DNA of 64,000 nucleotides, from assembly GCA_013400975.1 (NCBI GenBank), contig WBMZ01000161.1, positions 124,001-188,000 on the forward strand. Reading direction: 5' to 3'. Shown here one piece after another: positions 48,344 through 62,408 of the stretch. This DNA is from Atrichornis clamosus (lineage: Eukaryota; Chordata; Aves; Passeriformes; Menuridae). The translations under genes were made by a program, and so were the position numbers. A model generated the notes under the pieces. That model had not been told where the DNA came from, made no database searches, and worked only from the letters and a program-made list of their open reading frames with translations. Position 1 is the stretch's first letter; each line of letters starts with the position of its first letter.

Positions 48344-51300
48344 GTGACCTTCTGAAAGTGAGTCACGGGCTTATGATTAAGATAATTGTAACACGAATTT
48401 ATATGAGCAAAAACACAGCAAGTGCCTAAAATTAAAGAATTGACTAATCAGACTCAGTGCGGACAAACTGGTCTTAAGTAGCTCCCCTACAGTTTCATGA
48501 CCAGCTTGCTGCCACTTTTAGTAATCCTTTTCTTGCATGCTGGTCAAAAATCTGTAGGGCTTGCCCTCTTTAAGTGTAATGAAGCTTTTCAAGAGGCAGC
48601 AGCACACAGACCCTACCTCCCTGCTAAATCTCTCACAGATCTAGGGGGTTTACTCTGAGGTATGGTACTGTTTTCTCTACAACCAAAGGAAAAAGAATTG
48701 TCCATCAGCTCTTAACAAAGTCTTACACCTACACATATCAAAGTCAGTAACAAAATATTCTGAGTCCTCGTAGAGATTCTGAAGCAATTTCCTACAGTTC
48801 ACTCAGTATAACTGTGTACAACCAATGAATGAGATGGATCAGAACTTTCTGAGTGGTGTGTTTTGTGTACACGTACCACCCTGCTCATCCTGACTCCAGG
48901 ATTCTTAAAGTGGGGACACTTACAGCACAGACAAAGAAAGGCAGACTTCTGTCTTTGCTGGGGACATCAGAAAAGACTAATTGTATAAATTGTTTTAAGT
49001 TTTCCTTTCTAATTTTTCTCTTAAATATGCCTCAGAAAGCTGACCTAAGGAAGCTTAACGAATAATTTGATGTCTAGAAAATGTTGCAAATGGCATATAG
49101 AAGATGCATTTCTATTATTTTCCCTGTTATGGGAAGTTTTCTAAACTAAGGTGAAGGTACAAAAATGTGGCACTCTACAACCAGATTTGGGCAGCTGTGA
49201 GATATCTGGTACAGCACAGCCTCTGCCTAAGAATAACCACGATTTCCAAACAAAAATATTATGATTGGTTAGTTGATCAAGTTCATATTACATATGAAAT
49301 CTCAGTCTTTATCTGCATAAGTTTGGGGAGAAAAGTCAAAACACAATACCAAGAAAATGTAATATTGACAAGAAAAAGGGAAAAATGAAGATAGAGCTGA
49401 ACTAAAAGTGTGGTAAAATCCCAGAAGTTTTGTGCTTGATGATATATCTTAATAGGCTGTCCAGGGAAGCACAACAAGGTCTGCAGTGAATGTCTTGGCT
49501 TCAGAATCAGAAAGGAGGCTGCCCAGAGAAAGTCAGTCAGGGTCCAGGACCTGACTGTTGCCAAAATACACATTGGAAAGGGGGAGGTTATCACTTAATT
49601 AAATTAACAGTGCCAACTTTTCACAATCTGACTGCCTCCTGACAAGAGAAAATGATCTAAAACATGGCAGAGTAGTCCTGGGAGAGCTGGATGGAGTAAA
49701 CTAATTGGCTTCTGTCTGAAGAACGGGACACAATGTGATCACAGCAAAGGGTAAAGCAGTAGAAGAATCACACATACTGACATTAGTTTACGTTTTTAAG
49801 ATGATGGTCAACGACCAAACAACACAAAGATTTTGGTCCCATGGCCAAATAAAAAGAAGGAGATTATCCTGCTGAGAGGATTTCAAAGGAACTACCTATG
49901 AAATGACAGAGTGTAATTGAGATGCTGGAGCCAGACTGTTCATAGCAATGTGGTGGTGGTGGTAAGATAAGAGACAAGGGTATAAACTGAAAAAGGAAAA
50001 GAGCAGACTAGATAGAAATAAAAGCTTTGACAAGCTGAAATATATTGCCTGGTTATAAGGAGGGTGTGCTGTCTCCATTCTTTCTTTTCAAGACCATAAT
50101 AAAGCCCAGAGAAGCCTGGTCTGCCCTTACAGATGATGAGAGCAGGAACTAGAACTAGATGCTTCCAGAGGTTTCTTTCTATCAGAAGTTTGGGTGTCTA
50201 AGATTACATTATACTGTGAAAGCAAATAACTGAAAAACTAGACTCTAAGTAATCTACTTGAGAAGAAAAATCCTTTAAAAATTGATTGACAGAAGAAGAA
50301 TTAGACATTATGATGGGAAAACCAAAAAGAACACAGTAAAATTCCATTATATAAGGATTATACAAGCATCCAAATACCTTTGCTGATGTATAAACATCAC
50401 ACAATGATTGAAATACCTCAGCTGAGGGGTAATGACTGTGAATAGCAATATCAGTTTAAATGTTAGTGGTCAGGATGAATAAAACAATAAATTGCAAAAT
50501 CCACACAATAGGAATATGCTAAATAATCTGCAATGTCAAGTTAATCATTGAACTAGGTGATGATTAAGAAAGTCACAAAGTACATGTCAAATTGGGCAAA
50601 AGAACAACTTCTGTATAGAATAAAAATGAGATTTCTTGGGAGAGTTCCACATAAAAGGGCAGATATGCAGAGAAATTATAATCACAGTCTAGGGAACTCC
50701 TCTCACAGAATAGCTGTGTGGAATGAAAGATTGAATAATGGCCAAATAATACTCCAAATTTTAAAAGTTTAAAGAAATCACAGGAAAGGACAGAAAGAAC
50801 TGAAAGAAATTGTAGTCAACTTGAAAGTAATGAATGAGATCTGCTGACTCCAACACCAGGATAATAAGACTACTTAATTTCATATATCTGCATAACACTT
50901 GAAAAACAGAAAATAGTTTGCGATAATAGTCTCATTAAAAATAATAGTCAAGGATGTAAGTCAAGCCAGAATTTCACCCCTGGGTTTTGTTCCAAAATGC
51001 TAATACTTTTGAGATTCACTCTAGCAGGTCTATATTTTTGTGAGTAGTCCTGCCCTTGGTGTTGTACTAATAAATTCTATGGGAACATGCAGCTCTAGGC
51101 TGAATACAACAGATGGTGATGAAAAGAAAGGGAAAAGACCAAAGAAAACATAGATATCAACATGCTCTTTTAACCTGAGTTTATGAATATTTTAAAAGGG
51201 TCCCATCAACATGCTATACTGATGCATTTCCTTGCACTTAATATTCAGCTCATCAATGTAAATAATAATAATTTCCAGCTTGTCCATTTCAATTTAACAT

Positions 51301-53520
51301 TCCCATCTTTTACCTTTGATATTGCTTCATATAATTGGTCTTCTTTTTTCTTTACTTTTGTTTTCCCATCATTCTAGTCTGGTCATTTTTAAGGTAACAT
51401 TTTTTATTTTTTAAGCCTCACAAATCAAAATGAAATTTTGAAAGTTGATTTCTGCTTCAAATGGGAGTCTAGGAGCTATAATTTTTTAAAAAGCAAAACA
51501 TTCCAAGGGCTGAGTCCATGTTTCTAAAGGCAGATATGTTGATTGGGCTCTTTAGAGGGTGGGTATTTGGACAATGAGCTCCCAGGAACTCTGAGCTCCC
51601 CAATCCATTCATATGCTGAATTGCAGTGTCCTGGAAGGACTGAACTCTTGGTAGTCAGGAAGCAGCAAGTATTTGGAGACCCAATTAATGAAAACTCTGG
51701 GATCGTGATGTCCATATCAACTGCCAAGGTATAAAATCCACTCTGTGAAAAAGCCAGACAAGAGTCTACAGAGATCAACATTCCCCGAGATATTTCCATT
51801 TTCAGCAGATTAGTTTTCTTTGACAGGAAAACTTCACACCAGAAAATACCCAGCTGCCATTCTCACCTTATTTTCATTATTGCACAATGGCCCCATATAT
51901 ACAAAATACATCATTTTATCATGGCTCCTGTTTCCAGCTTCACAGATCATACATCAGCCTCTTCCCAACACCAAATCTGCATTTACCTTTTTAGGCAGTT
52001 TAGAAGCCTACTTTATTGTAGCTTACAAGAACCCTTCTGATTTCTGCAATAGTCCTTGATCTAGATGCTCTGCGTTTTATGCTAATATCAGTTTTCCCTT
52101 GTCACAACATTGTGAAGCAGGCATTCAGTAATCACGCTGACATCTTGTTCTTCCCAAGAAATTATTTGGTCAGGGCACCAAGAGTTCATGTAATATATCA
52201 CAGCAAAGGGCGTCATGCCCAGTGGTGGTTGGTGGCAGCTTTGTATTATATAAAATGAAAGACAAATAAAAATTCAACAACCTTCTCCTTGCCAAGAAAA
52301 AAAAGGCAAATTAAGAACTAGAAAAGAACTGTTCAATTTCCTTGTGTGGTTACTGCATGTTTGTTCCTTAACAGTAGAGTAATGAGCCTACTCTTGAAAC
52401 AGAGAAGTTATGGCCTCATACTAAAGAACTGTGCTTTTCCCCTTAGTGTAGCAAAAAAATGAAAGATTTTTATTGGTGTCAGAATTTTAGAATGGTACTG
52501 AACTTGATTGATAAAGAAATCATAACATCAAATTGTTAAAACCTAAAAGGGACAAGATGAAAATATTATAACTGAGGTAGATAAGGAGTGGAAAAGCTGA
52601 ATGCAAAAATGGGAGAGGCTTCTGGGGAGATGTAAAAGTTCTGGGGAGACTGGTTGACTCTTTACCTGTGGTCATCTGCTGTTAGAAATATGCATAATGT
52701 GAAAAAAGTCTACTTCATTGTTTCTGATTTCCATATTTTCACACTCCAACCTGATATTTGCATACAGGGCATCTGATTATGAAATGCCTGTTGATACATT
52801 TATTGTCTTATGTTTGATTAGCAGTGGTGTATCTGGACCAACATCTGAACAATGTTCTCAGTGGATTCGGTCTTGTGCCCCTTTTATGACATAGGAAGTT
52901 ATACTGCTTGACTTGAGTCAAACTCTACCTAACACTGGACCCTGCCTTGAAATAATACTTTGGATATTTTACAGTTGGGGTTATTTTGGTTTGTTTTTTT
53001 AAAATTTTCCCATGCAAGTGAAAGTGCAGCTGTAGGAAAATAATGTCTTAAATTTTTTTTTTATTTTATTAAATGATCCTGTATTGTTTTTATCATTCTA
53101 ACAAAAGCTCAGTCTTATAGAAAAGTTATATCGCTTAATTTTTTCAGAGTTTTCATTACAGCCTCTATTCCTTAGGGCTCTGGAGACAGAGAATAAAAAT
53201 ACAATCATTTCATTATTCTGTTGCTAACATAAAAATGTGTTGTAGTCAGTTCAGCATTTCAGTACTTACACCTAGAAAATAGAGAGCATGTGTATTTGCC
53301 TTTGTAAAATATTTGAACATCTGAACTACTCAAATTTAAACAACTGAAAGAGTAGAAGGTCCCTCATGGATTTATTTTCATGGCAAAAACATGTTCCAGT
53401 TACATTTTTCCATTTTTTTAGTTGCCTTCATTTTCTTTGCTCATTTTTATTCAATTCCATTATTCCAAGCTAAACTAAAATTTGCTTGTAATTCTAATTT
53501 TAAGTGAATTTTAATTCACA

Positions 53521-53574
53521 GTTCAACAGCTTAAAATTTGCTTTTAATTTTAAGTAAATTTTAAACTGTTGAAC
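53521..53574. repeat. Imperfect inverted repeat with 19-bp arms
   Basis: The arm GTTCAACAGCTTAAAATTT (53521-53539) pairs with AAATTTTAAACTGTTGAAC (53556-53574) with one mismatch, leaving a 16-base loop. Part of the right-hand half also repeats, directly, an AT-rich segment just upstream (about 53478-53513). Confidence 0.9.
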
Positions 53575-55046
53575 CCCAAAATTATATTTATCATTTGGAT
53601 TTCCCCAGCTAAAATCTATACATCTGCACAAACCATATTTTTCTTAGAGTGTAATATGGATTCCCCCAAACCGATACTTGATGTCATATTTCGATGGAAA
53701 TATCTAGACAAGCATTAATATCACTAGATGTCACTAAACTGTCATTTCCTTTTCAAAGATTCTACTTTATTGTTTTCCATTTGGTAAGACATTGATATTT
53801 CATTAGTTTAGTTTTCATCTCCAGATATGACTTTGTCTCCTACGATTGCTTTGCTTAACACCTACGTTTGTGTGTAAACCATTGCGCTCTACGCTTCAGT
53901 TCTGGGGAGCTTTTCTGGTTATTGTGTATAAAACTGTGTGTGGGGGCAGGTAAAGACTTCTTGTGGGTTTGTTTTTACAAAGTGTTCAATTGTCACATAC
54001 TTCAAGTACCACAAGAACCTCCATTTGCAGTACCTTAAGGTGCTTTTTTAAACTAAAATACTAAACACTTTCTCCCTGTGAGAATATGTAAAGACACTAT
54101 TCACACTTGGCTTTTTGGGAAACTTGCTTTAGGTTTCATATGTAGCAAACTATGTATTTTGCTGAAACTATTTAGAGGAAACAGAAAATGAACACGCAAG
54201 AGCAGAAAGGCAGCCATCTCTATGGTTCTTATGTTCTACTTTTCAGCAAAAGCTACACTGACTCCTAATGTCTGCTTCGAAGGGGATACACCATCTTGCA
54301 GTTGTCTCTACACATCTGCCTAACAGGGACAGAGGCCTTATACATTCCGAAGAGCCTCTGGGTTGAGATGGCCCAGGGAAGTTAAGGAACTATTCTCTCC
54401 CTGCTGAAACAGTCCAAGAATTTCAGCTGTGCCACTGTGCAGACCCCTGGCAGGCTCTTCACAAGGACAGCTCACACTGTGCAATGCAAGAGAAGTTCCA
54501 GCATTGCCTCTTACCTGCCAATTCCTGATTCCTGGACTTCCAGTTATCTGGTTCTATGTTGTCAATACCCAAGTATCTCACTTTCATACCATGCTCGACC
54601 ACCATCAAAAAAATTGACGTTGTTCAGGACACACGGTGGTGCCACAGCTTATTTGGAAACAATCACCTGGTTTCATGTCTCACTTGCTCACACTGAAAGT
54701 ACATTTGTTCTGACTGTAGTAGCTCAGCTCACACGAGTGTAATCATTTTAATGCATTGCCTCTGCCTGAAGAACCTTGCCACCAGCCTCTGTTTTCTGTG
54801 TAGCGTGGAGCATGCATTCTTCACTTGATGGGATTCTAATATAGCTGTGACTCTTAATAGTTCCCAGAGGTTACATTTGCCATGTTTCTTTTTGATTCAT
54901 GTTCTTCCTGTCTGTTGGTGGCATATGTATACTCTCTTCACTAAAAGCAAAACCTTCAGACTAATTCTCTTTTACAGAGCATTAGCATTTTTTCCTTCCT
55001 GTTTGAGCTCTTAGTTTCACCTTGGTTACAGATACCTGGTTACCCT

Positions 55047-55080
55047 TGAAACTTCACCAAAACTTCACCAAAACTTCAGT
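55047..55080 (+). repeat. Short tandem repeat of AAACTTCACCA
   Basis: Two and a half copies of an 11-bp unit, with the last copy diverged. Confidence 0.8.
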
Positions 55081-55899
55081 CAATTCCCCTCTGTTTTCAA
55101 GGCCCAAACCCTTTGTGCCACACACATAAATTAGCCTGGTCCAGACAGCACTGGCAATGTTTGTGTATCTTGGAAGTTAAGATTTCCCTCTTATGAACCT
55201 CCATGGGCATACATATATTTCTTCTAAACCTGACATTACTGGTGAGAGAATCACGAAGAGTAAACCCCTAAGAACCCAGCTAGTGCTTAGGTAAAAAATA
55301 GGTACAAACAACATTTCTGGACTTCTAAGGGCATTATTTTAACAACCTGCCTCCAGAACTGAATGAAGAGGTGATAGTACTTCTTAATCAAACATTAGTG
55401 ACCATATTTGGAAAAAAAGAATCAATATGCCCAAAAATGAATTTTTTCGATATGAAAATGGAAGACAACCAGAGAACTCACATTCAAGCATCGAATTTTC
55501 AGTGAACTTAAACTCATTAAAGAAAATTTGTGCATATATAGAAGCACTCCAGAGAAGGGAATCTGGTGCCCATTTCCCATTTGATCTAGCAGTTATTTGG
55601 AAGGGCTTCCAAGTATTTTAGTTCTCTGATGAGATTAATTCTGAGCACAGATACAAATCTATATTAGGTAATGCATATGATATAGATGACATAAAAAAAC
55701 CAAGGTCATTTTCACTCAAAAAAACGTGACTGGTGATCACAGCTGTGGAGAAACATTGAAAAATCTGTGCATTATTGTCTATAAAACATCCCTGAAGAGA
55801 AGTCCACTTTCTTTAATAGCTTCCAGATGTAATATTAAGAATGGGGTGTCAATGAAGGTGGTCTGTCTAATTTATAGTTTGAATATTTTCTTCATGTCC

Positions 55900-56275
55900 A
55901 CAGAATCACAGAATGGATGAAGTTGGAAGGGACCACAGTGTGTCATCCGGTCCAACCTCCCTGCTCAAGTAGGGTCATCCTAGAGCACATTGCACAGGAT
56001 GGTGTCCAGATGGTTCTTGATTGTCTCCAGTGAGGGAGACTCCGCAGCCTCTCTGGGCAACCGGTTCCAGTGCTCAGTCCACTCGTACAGTACAAAAGTT
56101 CTTCCTCGTATTCACGTGGAACTTCCTGTGCATCGGCTTCTGCCCGCTGACTCTTGTTCTGTTGCTGAGCACCACTGAGAAGAGCCTGGTCCAACCTCTC
56201 CACACGCTCCCTTTCAGACACTTACAGAGTGTCTCTTGCGTCTCTCAGCAGTCTCTTGTTGTGGTACTACACAGT
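55900..56275 (-). mobile_element. CR1 LINE 3' fragment, about 375 bp
   Basis: On the plus strand: CAGAATCACAGAATGGATGA, GTTGGAAGGGACCACAGTG, GGTCCAACCTCCCTGCTCAA, CTAGAGCACATTGCACAGGA, GGGCAACCGGTTCCAGTGCT, GTGGAACTTCCTGTGCATC and CACCACTGAGAAGAGCCTGG. It is the reverse complement of a different CR1 subfamily's 3' region from the copy at 25.3 kb. It is 5'-truncated and decayed. Confidence 0.95.
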
Positions 56276-59200
56276 GATGCAACACTATAAAAGGCCACGT
56301 ATGCTGAATTCCACAAGATACTTGCTAAAAATGAGAGAACTGTGAAAATAATACTTATAAGGAAAAAATACAGGAGCCATTGCACTTCCATAAATGCAAT
56401 GCGTACCTTTGCAGGAGTTTTTCCTTTGAGAAATTACTGTTAAGAGGTCCTTTTAGCCAAAAATTTAACTAAGATTTTTGTTTATGCCAAGTGGCAGATG
56501 CATGGGTTTCAGAGCAGAAGCAGTCATCATTTCTCCCTCAGAAGTTCCACGTGGGCTCAGCATATTTTACAGCAATGAAGAAAATGTGTTTTTACACATT
56601 TGTTATGAATACTAAACTCACAGCAAGCAAGACCCCTTTGCACCAGCAGTATTCACCACTGCTTCTTCTGCAAAGTTTTATCCAATTTATTGCTGATTTA
56701 CCCTTTTCTTTTAAGAGCACTTAGGCAATATCACAAGTTTCTTTATTGTCTTATTTAAAATTTTAAAAAGTGAATAAAATGTAGAAGAATGGCTAATCTT
56801 TCAAAAGCTGTTTCTAAATCAACAACAGATCATTTAGGATTAGGAATATTTTATTGTACTTTTGATGGAGAAAACAAGGCATACCAGGACACTGTTTATA
56901 CTGTTTAAGCAGTGTACTTATGCCTCAAACTACATTCCTCTGGGGAATCTATGTGTATCTATATTTTGTCTTTGCTCTAGTCCATCTCCATAGCAACATG
57001 TTTGTTCCTATGGAGAATCTGGGTGAATAATTTCAAATTGAGCCTGAAAGTTTTGAAACAAGGTTTCAGTTCTCTATAAAACAATTATGGACAAAAGAAA
57101 TTTTAAAAATTTTTAAAATAAATATAATTTTGCCATTGTTTTTTTTTATCCTACTCTATGCATGATTAGCTCTGAGCAGTCCTTTGATCTCTCTTTCCCG
57201 TGATGTTCAGGCTTATCCACATGACTTCAGCAGCTGTTATAAAATCTGGTGGGGAATTTTTCATTCCAATTTCAATGGCTCACTGTATTCACTAATTATG
57301 TTGTTATATACACACATTCCAAGTTTTTACTCAGAAGTTGGGATCTACACTTTAAAAACTCATAATAAACAAAAATCCCATGAGAAGCGGGGGGAAGAGA
57401 ACAGGGCAAGATGACTTTAAAATTACTTTCAAAATAATAAAGTTCATTTTAGAGGATGTCTTTAAACTCTAGCCAGTACCACTTCCTGTTCATATTTGTT
57501 GCTGTTCACTCTTTCATCTCAGGGAAAGATTTTATGGCTGAAAACCATTTATTGCTACAATATAACAGTGTTAAAAATAGGTTTTTAAAAAAAAAAGATG
57601 ACTGCTTTTTAGCATTAATACTAATTAAGCAATTGCTTATTTATTTCTTCAAATGCATGCACTCAGAGAAATTTATAAAAAGGAGGATATTTCCATCAGA
57701 ACCTGTTGGAAAATAAAATAAATTTTTTTAAAAATCAGAGGAAAAGAAACTAAGAAAAAATTATCCCTAATTATATACTGTGGGTTTTTATCATGACTTT
57801 TAATAGACCAGGAGCTCTTTTAAGTCTAGTAGTAAAATGATCTAGCTAGTTTTTCAGACAAATAATTTCAGGAATTCTCTTGGAATTGCCAAATTTGTCT
57901 GATCAAAGTTAATTTTCCTGCAATGCACAAAATAACAAGACTGAAAATCCCGCGTGTAAACTGACATAAAAGAACCCCTTTTTTATTTGATTGCTCAGGT
58001 TGTGTCAGCCTATTGAATCCACCTCAGATAATGCCATTCATCCAACTTAGTAGAATTACTGCTGCAGTGATTGAACAATTTTGCAATATTTTAAAGCAGA
58101 CCTAACATCTGCATCATCTGGAGATAATGATGCTTTCATTCTCTACGCCAGCTATTCAAGTCTTATATCTGATACTCAGAAAGTTTTCACAGATGCTCCA
58201 TTCCAACCTGCTCTTTTTCTGCTTCCCCTGGGTTTGTACTTTTTTAGGCATTTCCCATCTGCCTGCTTTAAAATCTTTAAATAGGTGGAATTTCTGGTGA
58301 AAGGAATGAATACGTTTATTCTGCCTCCAAATTCTTTCCCAATGATGCCACATGCACATTAGGGCTGGCACACCCATACTTTGCAAAGAAGCATAAAGTT
58401 AAGAAGCAAAGTATGGACCTGATTTATATAATAGTGAGTCACTGCTGCACTTCAGTCACAGGCTACAGACAATAAAAGAGAAATGAAGTGTCAATGATTT
58501 AATTGGCAGTAATAGACAAAAGCTGTATAGAGTGAGCCTCTTTTTTCAACTGCAAAAAACCATGTTCATTTACAGGATATGTTCCCTGCCATCAGCCAAT
58601 GAAGACAACGTTAAAAACCTTCATGGCCTAAGTAAATGGGACATACAATTATGGAAGTAGTTCCTGAATATCACTCAGAACAACATGCTTGAATCATACA
58701 AAAATAACTGAGAAATAGCTACTGAGTAAAGAAAGATAGTATCATTCATTTTTAATAAAAATGTTGAAAGAAACAAATCCTTATTCCACAGGGATAAAAA
58801 AAACAAACAAGAAATGTAGCAGTATCTGTAACAATTAATTGTTAATAATTTAAGCCAACTTTTCCCAGTTCAGCTAGGTAAAAAAAGGAACACAGAAAAG
58901 AGTGACAGCTCTGTTTGGAACTAAGGTCAGCTTTCTGTAATTAAAAAATCCCATGTGGCATGTGTGACTTTTATTATTTCAATGTGTGCGCAACCATCTT
59001 CAGATTTCAGATTGCAATCCGCTTGATTTCAGCGGCAACTAGAAGGAAAATCATCTCCTGCCTGTCAGATATCCAAAATTATGTTGCCCAGTTCCAAGCT
59101 ACTTTGAATCCCAGGCCATTTTTGAAAATCTGGGTTCAGCATATCACAGTCCACTCATATTTGTAATTCAGTGCTTCTGTTGGAAAATTATATAAACACC

Positions 59201-60635
59201 CGCTAAAGAAAGTGGAGCATATTCACCAGAATTAAAGGTACTGAAAACAAATTATTACTCAGGTTTGTGCAGTTTTAGTGTTTTCTGTCCTAAAATTCAA
59301 ATTGATAAATATATCCTGTAGTGTAACATCTGTGTACAATGCCACAGTGAAAACCACGGGCATTCATCACCGCTGTGAAATATAAATTTATAAAACAAGA
59401 CAGTGAAATACTGAAAGATGTGTTTGTGTCACATGAAGATAGGAGAATTAACAAGCAAGTCAGGAATAAAACACTGAAATGTGAAAAGAAAAAACATGCG
59501 ATTCATTTCAATAAATTAACAGTGATTAGCAAGTCCCACAGGAATTTTTTTAAAAGCTGGTGGATAGATGCTTCAATGACATGGCTGAAAGCCTTTTCCC
59601 AACCAAGTTAATATTTGGCGACTTCCATCTAATAGCAAACAGTCATGGATAAATAAGTTATCTTCTCCAAATCTATGAACTGTCTCTAAATGTGTGGAGA
59701 CATCATAGGAAGCCCCTGGGAATACTGTATGTGCTTTTGATCACATAATAACAAAATGACTTTTAAGTGTGGTTATACTAGAATCTGTGTCATACTGGAG
59801 GTTGTATGAGGCTACATAGGATAAGAGTTAAACAGCTAGTGAATTGAACAAAATGAACCAGATTACTATTTATCAGTCTTTGAGACTGCATATATTTTGT
59901 ATAATCTTGTCTCACTCTAAATAAACACTACACTGTCCTCATGAAGGACACGGTGGCATGTCCCATTAGAACATGTTCTTTCCAGAAACATCTTCCTATA
60001 TATCTGTTTAAGAAAGACAAGATAGAGAAATGTGCTTTGCACATGGAAGATAATACAGAAATAACTAAAGTGCTTTAAAACCTGTAGAAGCAAGCCCACT
60101 CATTTTTTGCATATGTAAGTTTTACTTTAAAAGAGTAAGAAGAATTTTGCAGAGCCAGAATATGGGCACAACATACTATGCCGTTTGTATAAGAGACAGG
60201 CTGACATTCCCACTGAACAAAATAATTACCTAGAAGTTAGGACACTTTCCAAAATTTGAAATTTGTTAATCCAGGATATGCCTTAACTAGTACGTTAGCT
60301 TTCCCATCTTGTACTGGAGAACTTTAACCCAGAATGAACTATCCAAACCTATGTATTCCCAGAAAATGTTCTGGTTTCAAAAGAGGAAAAAAATTACAGT
60401 TAACTTCTTCATGGCTCTATGGATAATGAATTAAGAGCACGATGTTGACTGCTAGGATAGGACCTAGCTAACTGGGGATAATATTAACAATCAGAAATAC
60501 TGCTTTCTGTGGAACATCCGTAAGGATTTGAAAACAACTGAGACACTAGGGTATGAATCAGTCAAATGTAAATTTGCATCAGTTAGGCAAAAAGATGAAC
60601 CCTTTATGTTCCTTAACATTCCTTCAACTCTTCTT

Positions 60636-60692
60636 GGTTTATCACAGTCTTCTTCCAGGAAATGGGTTTATCACAGTCTTCTTCCAGGAAAT
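60636..60692 (+). repeat. 29-bp tandem duplication
   Basis: Two adjacent copies of a 29-bp unit beginning GGTTTATCACAGTCTTCTTC, 60636-60664 and 60665-60692, essentially perfect. Confidence 0.95.
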
Positions 60693-62356
60693 ATTCTTAT
60701 CCAACATTCAAAATCACCTAGTTGACAGCATGGTCTTAAGTGATGAACATTAGTTACAACATTTACATTTCACACGAAACACAGATACACTCATTCACTT
60801 AAAATAATATCCTTTATGTGCACCCTTACCTGCACACAGGTAGATTTTATGTGACAAATACATAAAAAAACAGAACAAAATGTGCCAATACAATAACAAA
60901 GTAACCTAATTACAAATTATGGCCCTATCAACATTCCCTAAAGCTTACCCATTGCACTGAGTATGTTGTAGATCATGTCTTTCTCTATAACAGTTCTTCC
61001 TTAGCAGTTGTTCTTGAAAAGCTTTACCTACAAATGTAGATGTAATTTCTGCTTTCTCTATTTCATCACCTCCTCTCTTGTGTTTTGTTTACAGAGTAGG
61101 AACACTTGTGCTTTAGTGTTTCCCTCCATTTAATACTGCTGTAGAGCAGGCTGAGGGTGTTGCCTAATTGGAAAGCCTTGGCCACTTAAAACGTGTCTGT
61201 CGGCAGCAGTTGCTAAGAAACTACAACTTAACTGCTTTCAAACACAGTTTGGCTAAAGTGCAATTACCCACACCTGCTATTATTATTTATATGAGCTAAT
61301 GTGTAATTCCTTCTTCACCATACTGGACACGTTCTCTCTTACCTCCCATTTCAATAAGCCCCTTCTTTCTGGCAAGTTGTGAGATCATTCCTCATCTCAT
61401 CCAAACAAACATTTCAAACCACCCCCATATCGCAAATATTCCCCAAGCAGGGAAATGTGCCACAAAATTTATTAGTGTAGCTCAGAACGAGACAGCACAT
61501 AAATGCTGAGCTGGTCACTGTCACTCAGAAAACCATTATTATGGGAGAGAGCCTCCAAATAAATTTTCTCCCAAGAGAGACTGAACATTTGAAAAGAAGT
61601 GTATCGGCATTTTTAACTTGAAGAAAATGTTTATGAAGTAATAAATTATTTAACTAGAAGTAAGAATATCATTTAGTAACTCTGCTTCTATTAAGTCAAC
61701 CTCCAGTGATTTGTTATATGAACAAAAACAATGTCAGTAATAAGGAAAATACATGGAAGAGGAGTGGGTGCCTTATGGGTGAAAAACTTTTGTCCTTACC
61801 TTTTTTATCATGTAAACGTCTATTTGTGCCTCTTGAATAACAATGGCATCTCTTAAAGTATTTTGGCTGTATTCCGCATCAGTTCAGCCCATTCTGTTTA
61901 CTAAGTAATTTCAACCATGTGAATTAGATGCCTTCTTCTTTGCTTTCTGAGGGTGAATGCAAACCTCTTGGAACCACTCAAGCAGGGACATGAATGAGAG
62001 GAAGTTTGGGCCAGATAATGGGAGTGAACAATTAAAATGCAAAGAATTTGTAAAGGTGAAGTAGGTGAACCTGTATGCAGCAATGCATGGGAGTATGGGG
62101 GAACAGCCTTAAGAAAAGCACGGCACCTCTCCACAGGTGGGAACAGACAGGCTTGCTCACCTCTTTCCACTCTGTTTCCACTCAGAGCTAACTAGACACA
62201 AAACAGTGAACAGGCTCTGCAGGGAGGCAAGTGTATTAGCCCCAACCCAACAATGTTTTACTGCAGGTGTAAATCTTCTGAAGAGACCCTTTCTTGCACC
62301 TGAAGATTCAAAAATATGTCTTCAGACATTCACATGGGCTCACACAAAACAGAGAA

Positions 62357-62408
62357 TATGAGAAGAAAAAAAAAGAAAAAAGAGAGAAGGGAAAGAGAAG
62401 AAAAAATA
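62357..62408 (+). repeat. A/G-rich purine tract
   Basis: About 50 bases of almost only A and G: a low-complexity polypurine strand. Confidence 0.8.

Noticed and set aside
49435..49595. Possible old CR1 relic (AGGCTGCCCAGAGAAAG)
   Set aside because: Only a short stretch resembles CR1 and the terminal repeats are absent.
55943..56221. 92-codon minus-strand frame rich in E and Q
   Set aside because: It lies wholly within a CR1 3' fragment and is a shadow of the repeat.
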